A DNA stretch of 64,000 bases from Chamaecyparis obtusa (lineage: Eukaryota > Streptophyta > Pinopsida > Cupressales > Cupressaceae), in contig BSBK01000966.1 of the NCBI GenBank assembly GCA_027943335.1, forward strand, positions 496,001 to 560,000, given 5' to 3'. Below are positions 10,105-23,393 of this stretch, one piece after another (the first letter of the stretch is position 1; each line of letters opens with the position of its first letter). Position numbers and translations under genes: made by a program. The notes beneath the pieces were generated by a model. The model had not been told where the DNA came from and made no database searches. It saw nothing but the letters and a program-made list of their open reading frames with translations.

Positions 10105-13100
10105 TAACCCTAATCCTAACCATAATCCTAATCTCAAACCCTAAGCATTGATCGTAACACTAGACCCTAAGCCTAACAATAATACTAACTATTCTGTAGC
10201 CTTAATTGTAATCCTAATTCTAAAATGAATCCCAATCTAAAACCCTAAATAACAACCCTAACTCTAACCTTAATCCTAAACACTAATCCTAACTTTAACC
10301 ATAAAACTAACCATGACATAACCCTAACCCTAACAATAATTGTATTAATATTCCATAACCTAAACCCTAATCCTAACACTAACTCTAAATGCTATCCCTA
10401 ATTTACAAACCCCAGTGCTAAACACAATACTATCCCTAACCATAATCTAAACTATAATTCTAAACCTAGACCCTAAATTATATTCCTAATAAAAACCCTA
10501 ATTTAGCTATAATACTAATCATGATACTTTAACCCTAATTATGATCCTAATACTAAACATTAAACCCTAAACCATGATATTAACCCTAGTCCTAAACATA
10601 ATCTTAAAACTACAACCCTAACAATAATACTAATCATGATGTAAACCCCATCCTTAATAATATTGGTCAATCCTAACCCTAATCATAATAAAAACATGAC
10701 ATAAACTATTACCCTTAGTGCAACTCTGACCCTAACCATAATATTAATTATGATATAAACCCTAACCCTAACAATATTAGTAATACTAAACCCTAAAACC
10801 TAATCGTAATCCTAACCCTAAACTTAACCCTTGTAATCCTAACCTACACAATAATCCTAAATTCAAATTCAAATATAATCCTAAAGACATTCTAATCTTA
10901 ACCCTATATCTTGACCCCAATCAAATTCATAAACCTAGATCCCCCATTTAATTTATTAATTAGACATCTATCGCTAACATTAACATTAATTATTTACCAT
11001 GATTTTGACCATGATATAAATCCTAACCTAACTATAATCCTAATCTCAAACGCTAAGCATTGATCCTAATCCCAATAATAATATAAATTGTGATGTAACC
11101 CTAATTGTAACTGTAACCCTAAAATTAATACTAATCTAAAACCATAAATAATTACCCTAAACCTTAATCCTAATTCTAACCATCACTCTAATCTTAACCT
11201 TAACCATACCTTAATAGGAACCCCAAAAAACCATAATCTAAACACTAACCCTAATCCTAACCCTAACCATAATTCTAACCCTAACCTCAATATTAATTCT
11301 AATACTACTCCTAATCCTAATTATAACCATACCCTAAACCATAATCTTAACAATAACCCTAACAATGAGGTAAACCCTAAATCTTCTAGAATAATCCCAA
11401 ACTAACCCTAAACCTTAACTATAAGCATAATCCCAACTCTTAACTTGAGCATAATTCTAAACCTCACCCACTATACTTGAAATCCTAACCGAAACCCAAC
11501 CCTAACCATAATGCTTAACCTAACCCTAACTCTAGCCCTAACTATGATGCAAATGATAATTGTACCCATGATCCTAACCATCACCATAATCCTTATTCTA
11601 ACTATAACCCTAACTCTAATCCATACCCCTAATCCTAATCCTAAACTCTAACCCTGATCCTAACCCTAACCTTAACTCTAATCCTAACTCAAACTCTAAC
11701 CTTACTTCTATAACTCTAATGTTAATTGTAATCGTTATCCTAACCTTGACTATAACTCTATTTCAAAAAATATAATTCTAATCATAATCCTAACCCTAAA
11801 CTAACCCTAACCCTAACCCTACATGTACAATAGCCAAAATGTAACAATAACTATTACTAATCTTGACCATATTACTAACCCTAATGCTAATGCTAACCCC
11901 TTACCCTAATCTTTACCTTTCATGTTACACTAAATATGATACACCACGTAATTGTAAACATTAACATCCTAATTGAAACTACGACCTTACTATGACATAA
12001 TAATATTGATACTAACCATAACTATAATTGTAACCATTGACACAAAACTACTCCTAAGGTAAAATTTTAACCCTAATCATAACCATAACCCTATCGTTTA
12101 CCATAGGTCAACTGTTAACCATAACGGTTATACTAACCCTTAATAGGTTAAACCATTACCCTAATCGTAACCATAACCCATCACTAACCCTACAAGAAAC
12201 ACTACATATGAACCCCAAATCATATTACTAATTTGACCGTTGGCCCTATTTGTCATACTAACTATCACCAACATGTTAACCCTAATAATAATCCAAACTC
12301 AACACTCTAAATCCCATGATTAACCCATGATTAACCCTCACCATATTAGTAACCCTAACCCTAACCCCTTACCCTAATCTTAAACCTTAATGTTACACAA
12401 AATATGATACTAATCATAACTGTAAACCTAACATCATATCCCTAACCATATCCTTAATCTCACCCTATCCCTAACCCTAACCCTAACTATAACTCTTACT
12501 TGAACCCTAACTCATAATATAAAATGTCCTACTAACCCTAACTCTCACCCTTTCTCTATCCCTAACCCTAAATGTAACTCTTACCCGAACCCTAACTCAT
12601 AACGTAAAATGTCCTACTAACCCTAACCCTAATCCTAGAACCCCCCTTTGATTTATTAATTAGAGATCTATCGCTAATATTAAAATTAATTGTCTAGCAT
12701 GATTCCAACCATGATATAAGCCATAATCCTAACCATAATCCTAATCTCAAACCCTAAGCATTGATTGTAACCCTAGACCCTAATCCTAACAATAATACTA
12801 ACTATTATGTAGCCTTAATTGTAATCCTAATTCTAAAATGAATCTCAATCTAAAACCCTAAATAACAACTATAACCCTAACCTTAATCCTAAACACTAAT
12901 CCTAGCTCTAACCATAAAACTAACAATGACATAAACCCTAACCCTAACAATAATTGTAATAATATTCCATAACCTAAACCCTAATCCTAACACTAACTCT
13001 AAATGCTATCCCTAATTTACAAACCCAAATGCTAAACATAATACTATCCCTAACCATAATCTAAACTATAATTCTAAACCTAGACCCTAAAGCGTAATCC

Positions 13101-15932
13101 TAATAAAAACCCTAATTTAGCCATAATGCTAATCTTGATACTCTAACCCTAATTATGATCCTAATGCTAAACATTAAACCCTAAACCATGATATTAACCC
13201 TAGTCCTAAACATAATCTTAAAACTACAACCCTAATGATAATACTAATCATGATGTAAACCCCATCATTAATAATATTGTTCAATCCTAACCCTAATCAT
13301 AATACAAACATGACATAAACCATTAACCTTAGTGCAACTATAACCCTAACTATAATATTAATTATGATATAAACCCTAACACTAACAATATTAGTAATAC
13401 TAAACCCTAAAACCTAATCCTAATCCTAACCCTAAACTTAACCCTTGTAATCCTAACCCACACAATAATGCTAAATTCAAATTCAAATATAATCCTAAAG
13501 ATATTCTAATCTTAACCCCAATTAAATTCCTAAACCGAGATCCCCCATTTAATTTATTAATTAGACATCTAGATCGCTAACATTAACATTAATTATTTAC
13601 CGTGATTTTGACCATGATATAAATCCTAACCTAACTATAATCCTAATCTCAAACCCTAAGCATTGGTCCTAACCCCAACAATAATATAAATTGTGATGTA
13701 ACCCTAATTGTAACTTTAACCCTAAAATTAATACTAATCTAAAACCCTAAATAATTACCCTAAACCCTAATTCTAATTCTAACCATCACTCTAATCTTAA
13801 TCTTAGCCATATCTTAATATGAACCCCCAAAACTTATAATCTAAACACTAACCCTAATCCTAACCCTAACCCTAACCTCAATATTAATTCTAATACTACT
13901 CCTAATCCTAATTCTAACCATACCCTAAACCATAATCTTAACAATAACCCTAACAATGAGGTAAACCCTAAATCTTTTAGAATAATCCCAAACTAACCCT
14001 AAACCTTAACTATAAGCATAATCCCAACTCTTAACTTGAGCATAATTCTAAACCTCACCCAGTATACTTGAAATCCTAACCAAACCCCAACCCTAACCAT
14101 GATGTAAACTTTAACCCTAACCATAATGCTTAACCTAACCCTAAATCTAGCCTTAACTATGATGCAAATGATAATTGTACCCATGATCCTTACCATCACC
14201 ATAATCCTTATTCTAACTATAACCTTAACTCAAATCCTTACCCATAATACTAATCATGAACTCTAACCCTGACCCTAACCCTAACCTTAACTCTGATCCT
14301 AACTCAAACTCTAACCTTACTTCTATAACTCTAATGTTAATCGTAATTGTAATCATAACCCTAACTCTAACTCTATTTCAAAAAATCTAATTATAATCGT
14401 AATCCTAATCCCAAACTAACCCTAACCCTAACCCTACATGTACAATAGCCAAAATGTAATAGTAACTATTACTAATCTTGACCATATTACTAACCCTAAT
14501 GCTAACCCTAACCCCTTTCCCTAATCTTTACCTTTAATGTTACACTAAATATGATACACCACGTAATTGTAAACATTAACATCCTAACTCAAACTATGAC
14601 CTTAGTATGACACAATAGTCTTGATACTAACCATAACTATAATTGTAACCATTGACACAAAACTACTCCTAAGGTGAAATTTTAACCCTAATTATAACCA
14701 TAACCATGTCATTTACCATAGGTCAAACGCTAACCATAACGGTTATACTAACCCTTAATAGGTTAAACCATTACCCTAATCATAACCATAACCCATCACT
14801 AACCCTACGAGAAACACTACATATGAACCCTAAATCATATTACTAATTTGACCATTGACCCTATTCGTCATACCAACCATAACTAACATTTTAACCCTAA
14901 TACTAATCCAAACTCAACACTCTGAATCTCAAATATTAACCTTAACCATAACACTCCGTATGACTTAAACCTAACTATAAACATTACATCCTAACCCTTA
15001 CCATGATGTCAAACTAACTCAAACCCTAGCCCTAAGTCTACACGTAACTGTAAACATCACATCCTAACTCAAACCTCGACCTTAGTGTGACACAATAATC
15101 TTGATATTAACCATGACTATAATTGTAACCGTTCACACAAAACTACTCATAAGGTGAAATTTTAACTCTAATCATAACAATAACCCTGTCATTTACCATA
15201 GGTCACATGCTAACCATAACAGTTATACTAACCCTCAATAGGTTAAACCATAACCCTAATCGTAACCATAACCCATAACTAACCCTACAAGAAACACTAC
15301 ATATGAACCCCAAATCATATTACTAAGTTGATTGTTGACCCTATTTGTCATACTAACCTTAAACAATATTTTAATCCTAATACTAATCCAAACTCAACAC
15401 TTTGCATCCCATCATTAAGCCATGATTAACCCTCACCGTATTAGTAACCCTAATCCTAACCCCTTACCCTAATCTTAAACCTTAATGTTACACTATTTAT
15501 ATGATACTAATCCTAACTGTAAACCTAACATCGTATCACTAACCACATCCTTAATCTCACCCTATCCCTAACCGTAACCCTAATTGTAACTCTTATCCAA
15601 ATCCTAACTCATAAGGTAAAATGTCCTACTAACCCTAACTCTCACCCTATCCCTAACCCTAACCCTAACCCTAACCCTAACTATAACTCTTACACAAACC
15701 CTAACTCATAAGGTAAAATATCCTACTAACCCTAACTCTCACCCTATCCCTAACCCTAACCCTAACCCTAACCCTAACTATAACTCTTACCCGAACCCTA
15801 ACTCATGACATAAAATGTACTACTAACCTTAAATCTCACCCTATCCCTAACCCTAACCCTAACTGTAACTCTTACCCAAACCCTAACTCATAATGTAAAA
15901 TGTCCCACTAACCCTAACTCTTACCCTAATCC
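10105..15932. repeat. Degenerate interstitial telomere-like array (CCCTAA type), 5.8 kb
   Basis: Almost every 6-12 bases contain CCCTAA or a one- or two-base variant (CCTAACC, CATAACC, CCTAATC). The plus strand carries the C-rich strand throughout, so orientation is uniform. Pure runs are mostly hexameric (CCCTAACCCTAACCC), the TTAGGG type, although the heptamer CCCTAAA is also frequent. The array has larger structure. The block at about 10121-11830 recurs from 12734, offset about 2.6 kb. A block with little telomere motif, beginning near TTTATTAATTAGA, occurs near 10945, 12650 and 13550. The block at 11830-12630 recurs at 14440-14950 and 15040-15940. It has no genes, and open frames inside are artefacts of the repeat. 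Confidence 0.95.
15556..15917. repeat. Higher-order tandem repeat: four units of 85, 97, 97 and 83 bp with a telomere-motif segment
   Basis: Units begin CTCACCCTATCCCTAACC at 15556, 15641, 15738 and 15835, with a partial unit at 15918. Each has a run of CCCTAA copies followed by a fixed spacer (AACTCTTAC, then CCTAACTCATAA and TGTCCTACTAA). Length differs mainly by the number of CCCTAA copies (about 12 bases). Two further units of the same kind lie at about 12450-12630. Confidence 0.85.
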
Positions 15933-16099
15933 AAATTATTTTAATAATTTATAATTTATAACTATATATATACTATTTTTTTATTTTACAACATTAAACG
16001 TAATTGTTGCCCTAACAATTTGGTTTGATTTTATTTTTCTTCCATATACATAAACATTAGAAATCATAAAATGTCTTCTATGTTGCGATGCGACTGCTA
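15933..16099. other. Short AT-rich spacer
   Basis: Transition from the telomere-like array to the foldback element. Nothing else is seen. Confidence 0.5.
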
Positions 16100-16103
16100 C
16101 TAG

Positions 16104-16186
<83 letters not shown>

Positions 16187-16300
16187 CGCCGAGAGTAATC
16201 CTTCTCGAGGTGCCTATTTTATTTAAATTGCAAGGTGCAATAGATGCCTCAGAAGGATTACTCTAGGTGTATTATATATATATAAATATATATAAGCTAG
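16100..16300. mobile_element. Foldback element with (TA)n between outer and inner arms
   Basis: The outer ends CTAGCTTA (16100-16107) and TAAGCTAG (16293-16300) are perfect inverses. Inside them is a (TA)n run (16106-16180 on the left, shorter on the right). The inner arms then pair: GAGAGTAATCCTTCTCGAGG with CCTCAGAAGGATTACTCTAG inverted, and flanking TACGCC with GGTGTA. The whole 201 bp can fold into one hairpin with a centre near 16227. There is no coding capacity. It is consistent with a small inverted-repeat element whose left TA stretch has expanded. Confidence 0.7.
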
Positions 16301-18105
16301 TTAAATGTCAATCGTAAAGGAGTTGGTTGGCGAAAAAAATCTCAATACATATAGTTGGTTGTGATCAAACCGCTGAAATGATGATGATGAATGACACTTA
16401 ATATCGTTGAATTTTTTATGCAATGAATAGAAATAATTAAATTTTAAATATAGATCAAATAATTTTAGCAAAATTTTCATGTTTGAAGTTTGAAGTGTGT
16501 TTTCTTTGATTTTGATATGATTGTAAATTCAATCTAATCAACGAGGTTGGTCTAAGAGAACTTATTTCTTGTGATTTAACAAATGTTCTAATTTATATTT
16601 AAATACTAGCAATCTTTGATAGTTAATAAAGAGTAGATATTCCAACAAATTAAATCACAAAACTTTGTGTTACATTAGTTGAAGAGAATTGCCCAAGACC
16701 AATTTCATACCACTTTAAATTAAACCAATTTTATAGAATCAACACATAGATAATTTGAAAATATTTTTAATTTTTATTATTCTAAGTTACTTGTTACATA
16801 AAATATATTTATGTCTATTAATGAAGTAGACAAATCTATGCAACATCAAGTTTTATAATTTATCATAATTCTCTTGCATAGGTACTCTATTCTTAATATT
16901 TATTTTCATTAAATCACATTTATTGTTCAATTATCCATATTCAATTGCTCACTTAATCTACACTGATTTTATGTTGATATTATTAATTGATCTAGATTAA
17001 ACTTTAGGAAACTTTACTTTCCTTCACATTATTATACTATTTTTCAAAAAAGTAAATCAAAATGTACATTTGTATGAAAAAAATTGTAAATGATTTGGCA
17101 TATTATAGTTTATTTATTATAAATTTGTTGTTCATGTGATAGGAGAAAGAACTCAATAATTGAAATAACATTGAAGATTTCAAGAGTATTACTTTTAATA
17201 GTATAATACTATTTGTTGTGACTTCAAAATTGTTTGTGTTGACAATTATTATTCATAATTCAATGAAATATTTCTATTAGATCTAAAAAACAAAGACTAA
17301 TGTGATGTCTTATGAATGCACTTACAAAACACACTTTAATAAAGATCTATTAAAGAAGCTCAGTAGGAAAAGATAGATACGGTAGTAATTTAGAGATATT
17401 GCATGCATCGTAAGCCCACAGTAAAGATACTAATGTTGCTATTCTACAATAATGTAAAAGAGGTCAAAAGTAGAATCACAGAGGTGATCATGCTTGTTCA
17501 CACTTTATTCTCTTCTATCTACTCTGGATTTATATCGTCATGTTGACTGTGCAAATGTTTGATGTCAAAGTTTGAATCATAAATTGTTTTTAATGAAAAC
17601 ATAAATTACTTGATTCATACAATGATATAAACATTATTACATTTTCAAACAATAGACATCCATCATACCTAAATTTAAAGGTTTAATACTAAAATGTAAG
17701 TGAAAAAAATTGTCTATTGAATATTTATATGACAAGGACATCACTATTATTTGCTATCAAAATATCTTTCAAATTAAAGATCCCTTTATTCCACACTTAT
17801 ATCACTAAGAATAAAATTTTATACTCCTTGAAAAACTCATACATTAAAGGTTTGCAAAATACAATCTTAGATGTCATTTAGAAAACAATTTTTCATCCCT
17901 ATAGTAGAAAGCATTAGAATATTATTCATGGGTCATATGAATATTAAGTATAAAATAAAACAATAAATTCAATCTATATATGAAGTGTGTGTCAAATTGA
18001 GTCATGAAACTCTAGATGAATGCAAGCATGGAGTGTGAGAAGTAAGAATTGGAATCATAATATCCAAATAATAAAAAATTGGTTTATCATCTGAGGAAGA
18101 ATATA

Positions 18106-18108
<3 letters not shown>
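16301..18108. other. AT-rich spacer, no gene seen
   Basis: No open frame of note, no exon-like GC-rich segments and no repeats beyond short A/T runs. Confidence 0.6.

Positions 18109-18178
<70 letters not shown>
18109..18178. repeat. Compound microsatellite (AT)n(AG)n
   Basis: About 18 AT units run directly into about 16 AG units. Confidence 0.95.
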
Positions 18179-18179
<1 letters not shown>

Positions 18180-19367
18180 ATCAATAGGATGTATATCAAA
18201 TCACAGTCACGTGTCTTTTGAATCCAACTATCTCATCCAACTTATTATACTTTCCAATGAAACCAAAGTAGATGCAAATGCCCTCCATATTGAAAATTTA
18301 TGAAAGTTCATTTATTATGATGCCCAAAATTTCCCTTAATTTTTAGAACTTATATCATGAAGTGCTTATTGGCATAAAAAATTTCTAAAAAGAACTAAGA
18401 TAGGGAAAAAAATTAAAGAACTTACAAAAAAAGTGGGAACATGCAACAAAGCATGCTATATATATTATGATTTACATCTTGCTCCATGGAAACTTGTTGT
18501 ATGAAAAGCTAATAATAGATATCCAAATAATTTTTCAACACTATAAAATCAAAACCTAGAAGGCTTTTTTTTTTTTCAAAGAGTAGAATATGCAAATTCA
18601 TAAAAAAGAACTTTAGCATCTAGAAAAGAAAGATTATGTCATGTTCCTTTTATATTCTTTTTTGCATGATCCCCTTACTGTGTTGTGAATTTTGGTTGTG
18701 CACCATCTAGAACCTTTTTGGAATTGTTTTATGACACTTGAACAAAAAGATGTTGATGTGGATTTATATTTGACGATGTGAAACATTAACTTTAACTAGT
18801 GAAATATCAAATAAACTATGATGAGGTCCTCTCCCCTATGATTGATATTTAACTAGTGAAATATAAAATTAATTTGAACTTGGAGAGACCTATTCAGTCT
18901 TTAGAGATACATACATGGAGACCTTCATCTTCTTCCTCCTTCCATTTTCATATGGATTGGCTTCTTCATCATTTTATGTATCTATTTTATCCTAAGGGTA
19001 GACATGTTTCTTGTAGGCATTGGCTTATCTTTTGTTTGTAGGTACTCTTCATCAACATGGGAGCTTCTTCATTATGGGGGGGATATCATGTCTCCAACTA
19101 TCCTTCTTATGGAGGGATAATTCTTTGTATATACATGATGTATATAGTTCTTGGAGGGTCTTGAGTACTCCATCCATCCATGCATCTTGTTTTCATTTCT
19201 TTTTTTGGAGGAGGGTTTTTCCCATGAGGTTTTCCCTCTGTCTCCTCTTTATGAGAGATTTCATTTCATGTATTATATTGTATATTGTACATGGGTACCT
19301 AACATGGCCTAGTAGCTAGGACCCATCTTGCATTGTGAGTTTAAGTGCAGTCCCCTAAGTTGCACTT
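18179..19367. other. No gene seen; last ~500 bases may be copia-element 3' non-coding sequence
   Basis: The stretch has several short open frames without recognisable features. The part just before the polypurine run at 19368 is T-rich, with GGAGGAGGGTTTTTCCC-like sequence. It is in the right position to be the 3' non-coding end of the LTR element whose LTR starts at 19377. I see no pol domain here. Confidence 0.4.
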
Positions 19368-19796
19368 AAGGGGGGGTGTTGGTGTAATTAAATATTCCAA
19401 ATTATAATTTACTTAATCTTACTTAGGATAATGCATTGCATAGTAGTTTTTCATTGAGACACCTAGGAGTTTGTACCTCAATTAAGCACATGGTGTAGGA
19501 GAAATTCCACTTTAGGTGTGAGATCCACCTTTAGTGCACATATCACATTATCACCCTCATCCTATGGTACATAATTTATAGCATAATTCAAGATGATGCA
19601 CATTTGGTGGACATGTGATTACACCTTGCATAGGTGATAGCTTATCAACTCCTTATCATTCTCTCTTATCGCCTTTCCTATATGAGGCCTATTATGTACA
19701 TTTTAATCAATTTCATTCAATTCAATCATCAACCATTGCATCATTAATTCAAGTCTATTCTTGTTCATATCATCTCTCTTACATTTTTGGTATTTT
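19368..19796 (+). mobile_element. LTR remnant of a Ty1/copia-like retrotransposon with polypurine tract
   Basis: A polypurine tract AAGGGGGGG (19368-19376) is followed immediately by TGTTGGTGTAATTAAATATT, the expected start of a 3' LTR. About 420 bases of LTR-like sequence follow, until LINE sequence begins at about 19797. TGTTGG-type starts after a G-rich polypurine tract are common in plant copia elements; the family assignment rests on that and on general resemblance. No second LTR and no internal domains are visible, and the right boundary was not fixed by a target duplication. Confidence 0.55.
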
Positions 19797-20448
19797 TTAA
19801 TCTCTAGATGCTTGGTTCAATCTTGCTATTTGCAAATTCTTATACTTACTAATGTCCAATTTAATCAACATGTTAGGTTTCTTATTTCGTTTGATGGAAT
19901 GAATAGCCTCAGACTGTGGTATAATCACCCCATCATAGATAGATCTACCAGGACTAAATCCATTTTTTTCCTCACTAATGATATCTGGCAAGACTTTTTG
20001 AATCATATTTTCTATTGTCTTGGTTAATATTTTATATATTGTATTACACAGTGGTATAGGTCTAAAGTCCTCAAAGATTTTTGCTTTATCCTTTTGTGAG
20101 TAAGTGCAAGGAAGGTATTATTTAATTCTTTTAGGAGGTTACCAGAGTTTATATAACCCCCTCAAGAGTGCTTACCACTTAATTCCCAATGAAATGCCAA
20201 CATTTCTGAAATAAGAGAAATGTGAAACTATTTGGCTTGGGGCTTTATCGAGATGCATCTATTTTACCGCCATTTCAATTTTTGCTATAGAGAATTGAGC
20301 TGTCAAAATTTTATTTTTCTCATTAGGTATTATCTTTGATATATTACTAAGTAGTTTCATTTGATGAAGCATATTGGACCCTTCCCCTCTATTAAAGATT
20401 TTTTCAAAATACTCCACCTCAGTTTGAGAAATTTATTGTAGCTCATCT
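19797..20448 (-). mobile_element. LINE (non-LTR retrotransposon), reverse-transcriptase segment, 3' part of a split copy
   Basis: Minus-strand reading gives typical plant LINE reverse-transcriptase sequence. It has an upstream FRPI-L-CNTIYKI-like stretch (about 20070-20030), then GFSPGRSIYDGVII and MLIKLDISK (about 19960-19850). Several stops and shifts are present, for example between 20450 and 20070. The copy ends at the copia LTR on one side and at the gypsy element on the other. Its continuation is at 34849 and above: joining position 34848 to 20443 gives uninterrupted LINE reading, so this was one element before the gypsy insertion. Confidence 0.85.
20444..20448. repeat. Target-site duplication CATCT, left copy
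   Basis: Lies immediately before the TG that begins the 5' LTR. The identical pentamer follows the CA that ends the 3' LTR (34844-34848). Confidence 0.9.
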
Positions 20449-23372
20449 TGTTAGCACCTGCAAGAAATTTTCATGGCTATATATTTTCCTCTCTAGTCCT
20501 TGTAGGGTTTTTCCTTTGTCTCTGGCTTGAACCCTAGGTATAAATTCATATTTCTAGTCGTTGGAGGGTTAAACCCTAATCTTTCTTGGCCTTGGTCTAT
20601 TTCTTTGTTACTTTTTCAGGTCACTTAAGTTCCCTTTCTGTACGTGGTCATTTTCCTAGTCTTCGCTGAATCGAACAATGTGTTTCCTTGTCCTTAAGTC
20701 TTTCAGCAAAATGGCGACTGTGTAATCCCTTGGTCATGTTTCTCTTTGGTTGTTGAATCTCCCAATTCATTGTCACAGTTAAGTCTTCAACTGGTGATTA
20801 GGCGAATGCATTGGTCGTGTAGTCTCTATTTTCTTGGTGGTTCCCCATTAACACCTAGCGACCTGGCGGGTGGTTTGTCATGTGATCTCAGTAGTTAGGA
20901 ATGGCATCTGGTGACCTAGCGAGTGGTTTCATGTCTCCTCAATCGCGTATTCTCCAGATGGGCGTGGGTTAGGTCAAGATCAACATTATGTTTGGGCCCA
21001 ACGGTTACCCTCCTAATTTAGTGACCTCGTGACTGTGTAGTCTCTTATTCATTTGTTTCCTTGCGGTTTCATGTTAACCTTCAGCGACTTGGCAAACAAT
21101 TATATTTTCCTTTTGTCGCGTGATCTCTAAAAGGTTTGGCAGCTTTGACAAATAAATTTGGCAAAGGTTTAAAGTTTCCTCTTGTCACTGAATCTCGGGA
21201 AAAGGATGGCAGTGCTCTAAATATTTAGCGATTGGGCAAGTGAAGTGTTCACAGGATCTCAGAATTAGTTAGTGAAGCTTCAAAATATTTAGCGACTTGG
21301 TGAATAAAGAAATGTCAAAGTATGGTCCTCTTTGGTCGCTGATTCTCATAATAAAAAAGATAATGGTCAAAAATTTTCAGCGACTCAGCGAAGGCTTGTG
21401 TTTGCTTCTTCTCGCAATGAAACCCATGGTCAAGAAAGTATCCAACGACTCTGAGTTTTCTTCAGTCACTTATTCTCTAGATAGGCTTGATTTTAAAGGC
21501 AGGTTATGAGATGGATTATGGTCACGTGATCACTAGATGAAGATGAGTCAGACTTTAGATGATCTAGGTGGGTCCTCTATTGCCAGGTCACGTTGAGGTG
21601 CTCATGTTTCATTGGTCGAGCTAGATGGTGAAGGGGATGGTGTCAGTAGGGCCGACCTTCTTGGATGGTTAATATCGATAAGATCAAGTGGTTGTCATTA
21701 TACCATTGGGATAAAGTGCATGATTTTTAAGGCCAGCGGTATAGCGATGGCCGTTGATCTTGTTTGAAGTATGAAGTGGGTCCTCCAATGCTTGGTCATG
21801 CTGACATGCATGTTTTTGATTGGTTGTTGGATGGGTGACTTGGCGGTTGTTAGTGGGGCCAAGGTTTATGGCATTATAAAGTGAGTTAAAGTGTGATAGG
21901 AATCTGTGGCTGTCCTGAATCCGCAAGATGAAAGTGCCTGATGGATATTCATGGTGATTTTGCAACAGCTGTCGATTTAGTTCAGGCCATAAAGGAATGT
22001 AAGTGGTGGGTCCAATTTCCATGTTATGTCGATGTGCTCATTTCTCATTGGCTATGGTGTTGATGATGTGGCCATCAACTTTTCAAATGGCTTGTTGACT
22101 GTTGCGAGGATTAATGAGAGCCGCCCGATTTACTGGGAAGAGATAAAATTGACAGCTGTGTTTTAAAACTGGCTGATTAGTCGTTGCCACTTGATTTTCA
22201 AAATTTTAAAAGGATTTTTCAGTGATAGAAGGGACTGGTATTCAATGCTTGAGAGGTTGGATCAGGTAGTTGTGATTTTGTCGACTGTTGCAGAGTGGTC
22301 CAAAAAGTTTGATAATTGATCGCAGAAGGATTGTACCATGAAGGAATGGGTAAGGGTTGCTCGAGGCATGTTGCAGGTGAGTGATTAGATTGATTAGCAT
22401 GGTGAATTCATGATCTTTGGTACATAATTCAGAAGAATTATCATAAATGAAGATTATTCTTGGATCTTATCAGACCAGGTTGCTTGGTTTTCCTCCAATG
22501 TATTAAATTCTGATTGAATTTAGTTGGTCTAGTGGGTGGAAACCCCAACTTCTACCCTAGTCATCCGTAGCTTGTTGCATCCTGATTTTTGGGATTCCAA
22601 GATGACTAGTGGTATATATAGCAACTGTTTTTACTTTTTGGGGTTGTTGATGATGTTATGTTGATAGTCAATGTAAAAGACTGAACAAGGAGAGCCTGGA
22701 TTTTGGGTTTGTTTCCTAGCATTGTGTTTTTTTGGTAATGTATAGATTCTACAGATTTTAATGAGAATACACTTGAATTTCAATCTTAGATTTATATTTG
22801 TCTTCTTGTTTTGATCTTGGGCTCATATATGTTAATGTCACAAAGTGAGTTAACATATGGTAGACAAAGAATATTGTGGAATTATCTTTGAGTTCCTAAC
22901 AAAGTTAGGATTAAAGTCTTTAAGGTAGTTTTAGTGAGTTCATGGTTGGATAGAAATTTGATGATCAGGTTTGGGAGTGAGAGGGATAATAGGCAAAGCA
23001 CTTATTCTGAGTTCAAGAGTGTTTGAGTTAGGATTTTCAGTTGATATATGTTATTGAGTGACTCTATGCCCTAGGTTAAGGCACTGATCCATTCTCTAGA
23101 AGCAGTTCATCATCATCAATCACACATTTAAATGATAAAATCTTTAATATCAGTTTGTAAATGGTATAAATGCATAATATTTAGTGATTCCTTTCAAGAA
23201 GTGAATCAAGGGTACACTCGCCTGAGCATCTAAGCTCAAAGTGTAGGAGGATCCTTGTTGATCCTTATTAATTGGTCCTTTTCCTTACAGACTTTGGAGT
23301 GGTGATAGAGTCAGTGACATTAGTTTGTCAATCATAGTGTAAACCTGGAAGTAGAAAGAAGGAACACCAACA
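20449..23372 (+). repeat. 5' LTR of the gypsy element
   Basis: Collinear with 31919-34843 over its full length. TG...CA ends with short inverted termini (TGTT/AACA). A TATATATA box at 22613-22620 probably drives transcription, so most of the LTR is U3. U3 contains a degenerate array of GCGACTTGGCGAA-like and TCGCTGAATCTC-like motifs between about 20660 and 21490. Confidence 0.93.
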
Positions 23373-23375
23373 AAA

Positions 23376-23393
23376 TGCTGACTCTGCTGGGGA
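23376..23393 (+). promoter_or_regulatory. Primer-binding-site-like sequence TGCTGACTCTGCTGGGGA
   Basis: Begins 3 bases after the 5' LTR, where reverse transcription of an LTR element is primed by a tRNA 3' end. A second version, TGGTGACTCTGTTGGGGA, follows at 23497-23514. This class of site has been associated with tRNA-Arg priming in Ogre-type elements; I recall that from general knowledge and did not check it against a tRNA. Confidence 0.6.

Noticed and set aside
13999..14202. Minus-strand open frame with Val/Met/Arg periodicity
   Set aside because: It is a translation of degenerate telomere-like repeat.
18079..18303. Open frame with Ile-Tyr and Arg-Glu runs (also 4166-4369)
   Set aside because: The runs are translations of TA and AG microsatellites.
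22830..23030. Open frames within the LTRs (also 34282-34497)
   Set aside because: They repeat in both LTRs, change length with single substitutions and have no gag, pol or other domain; they are LTR sequence.
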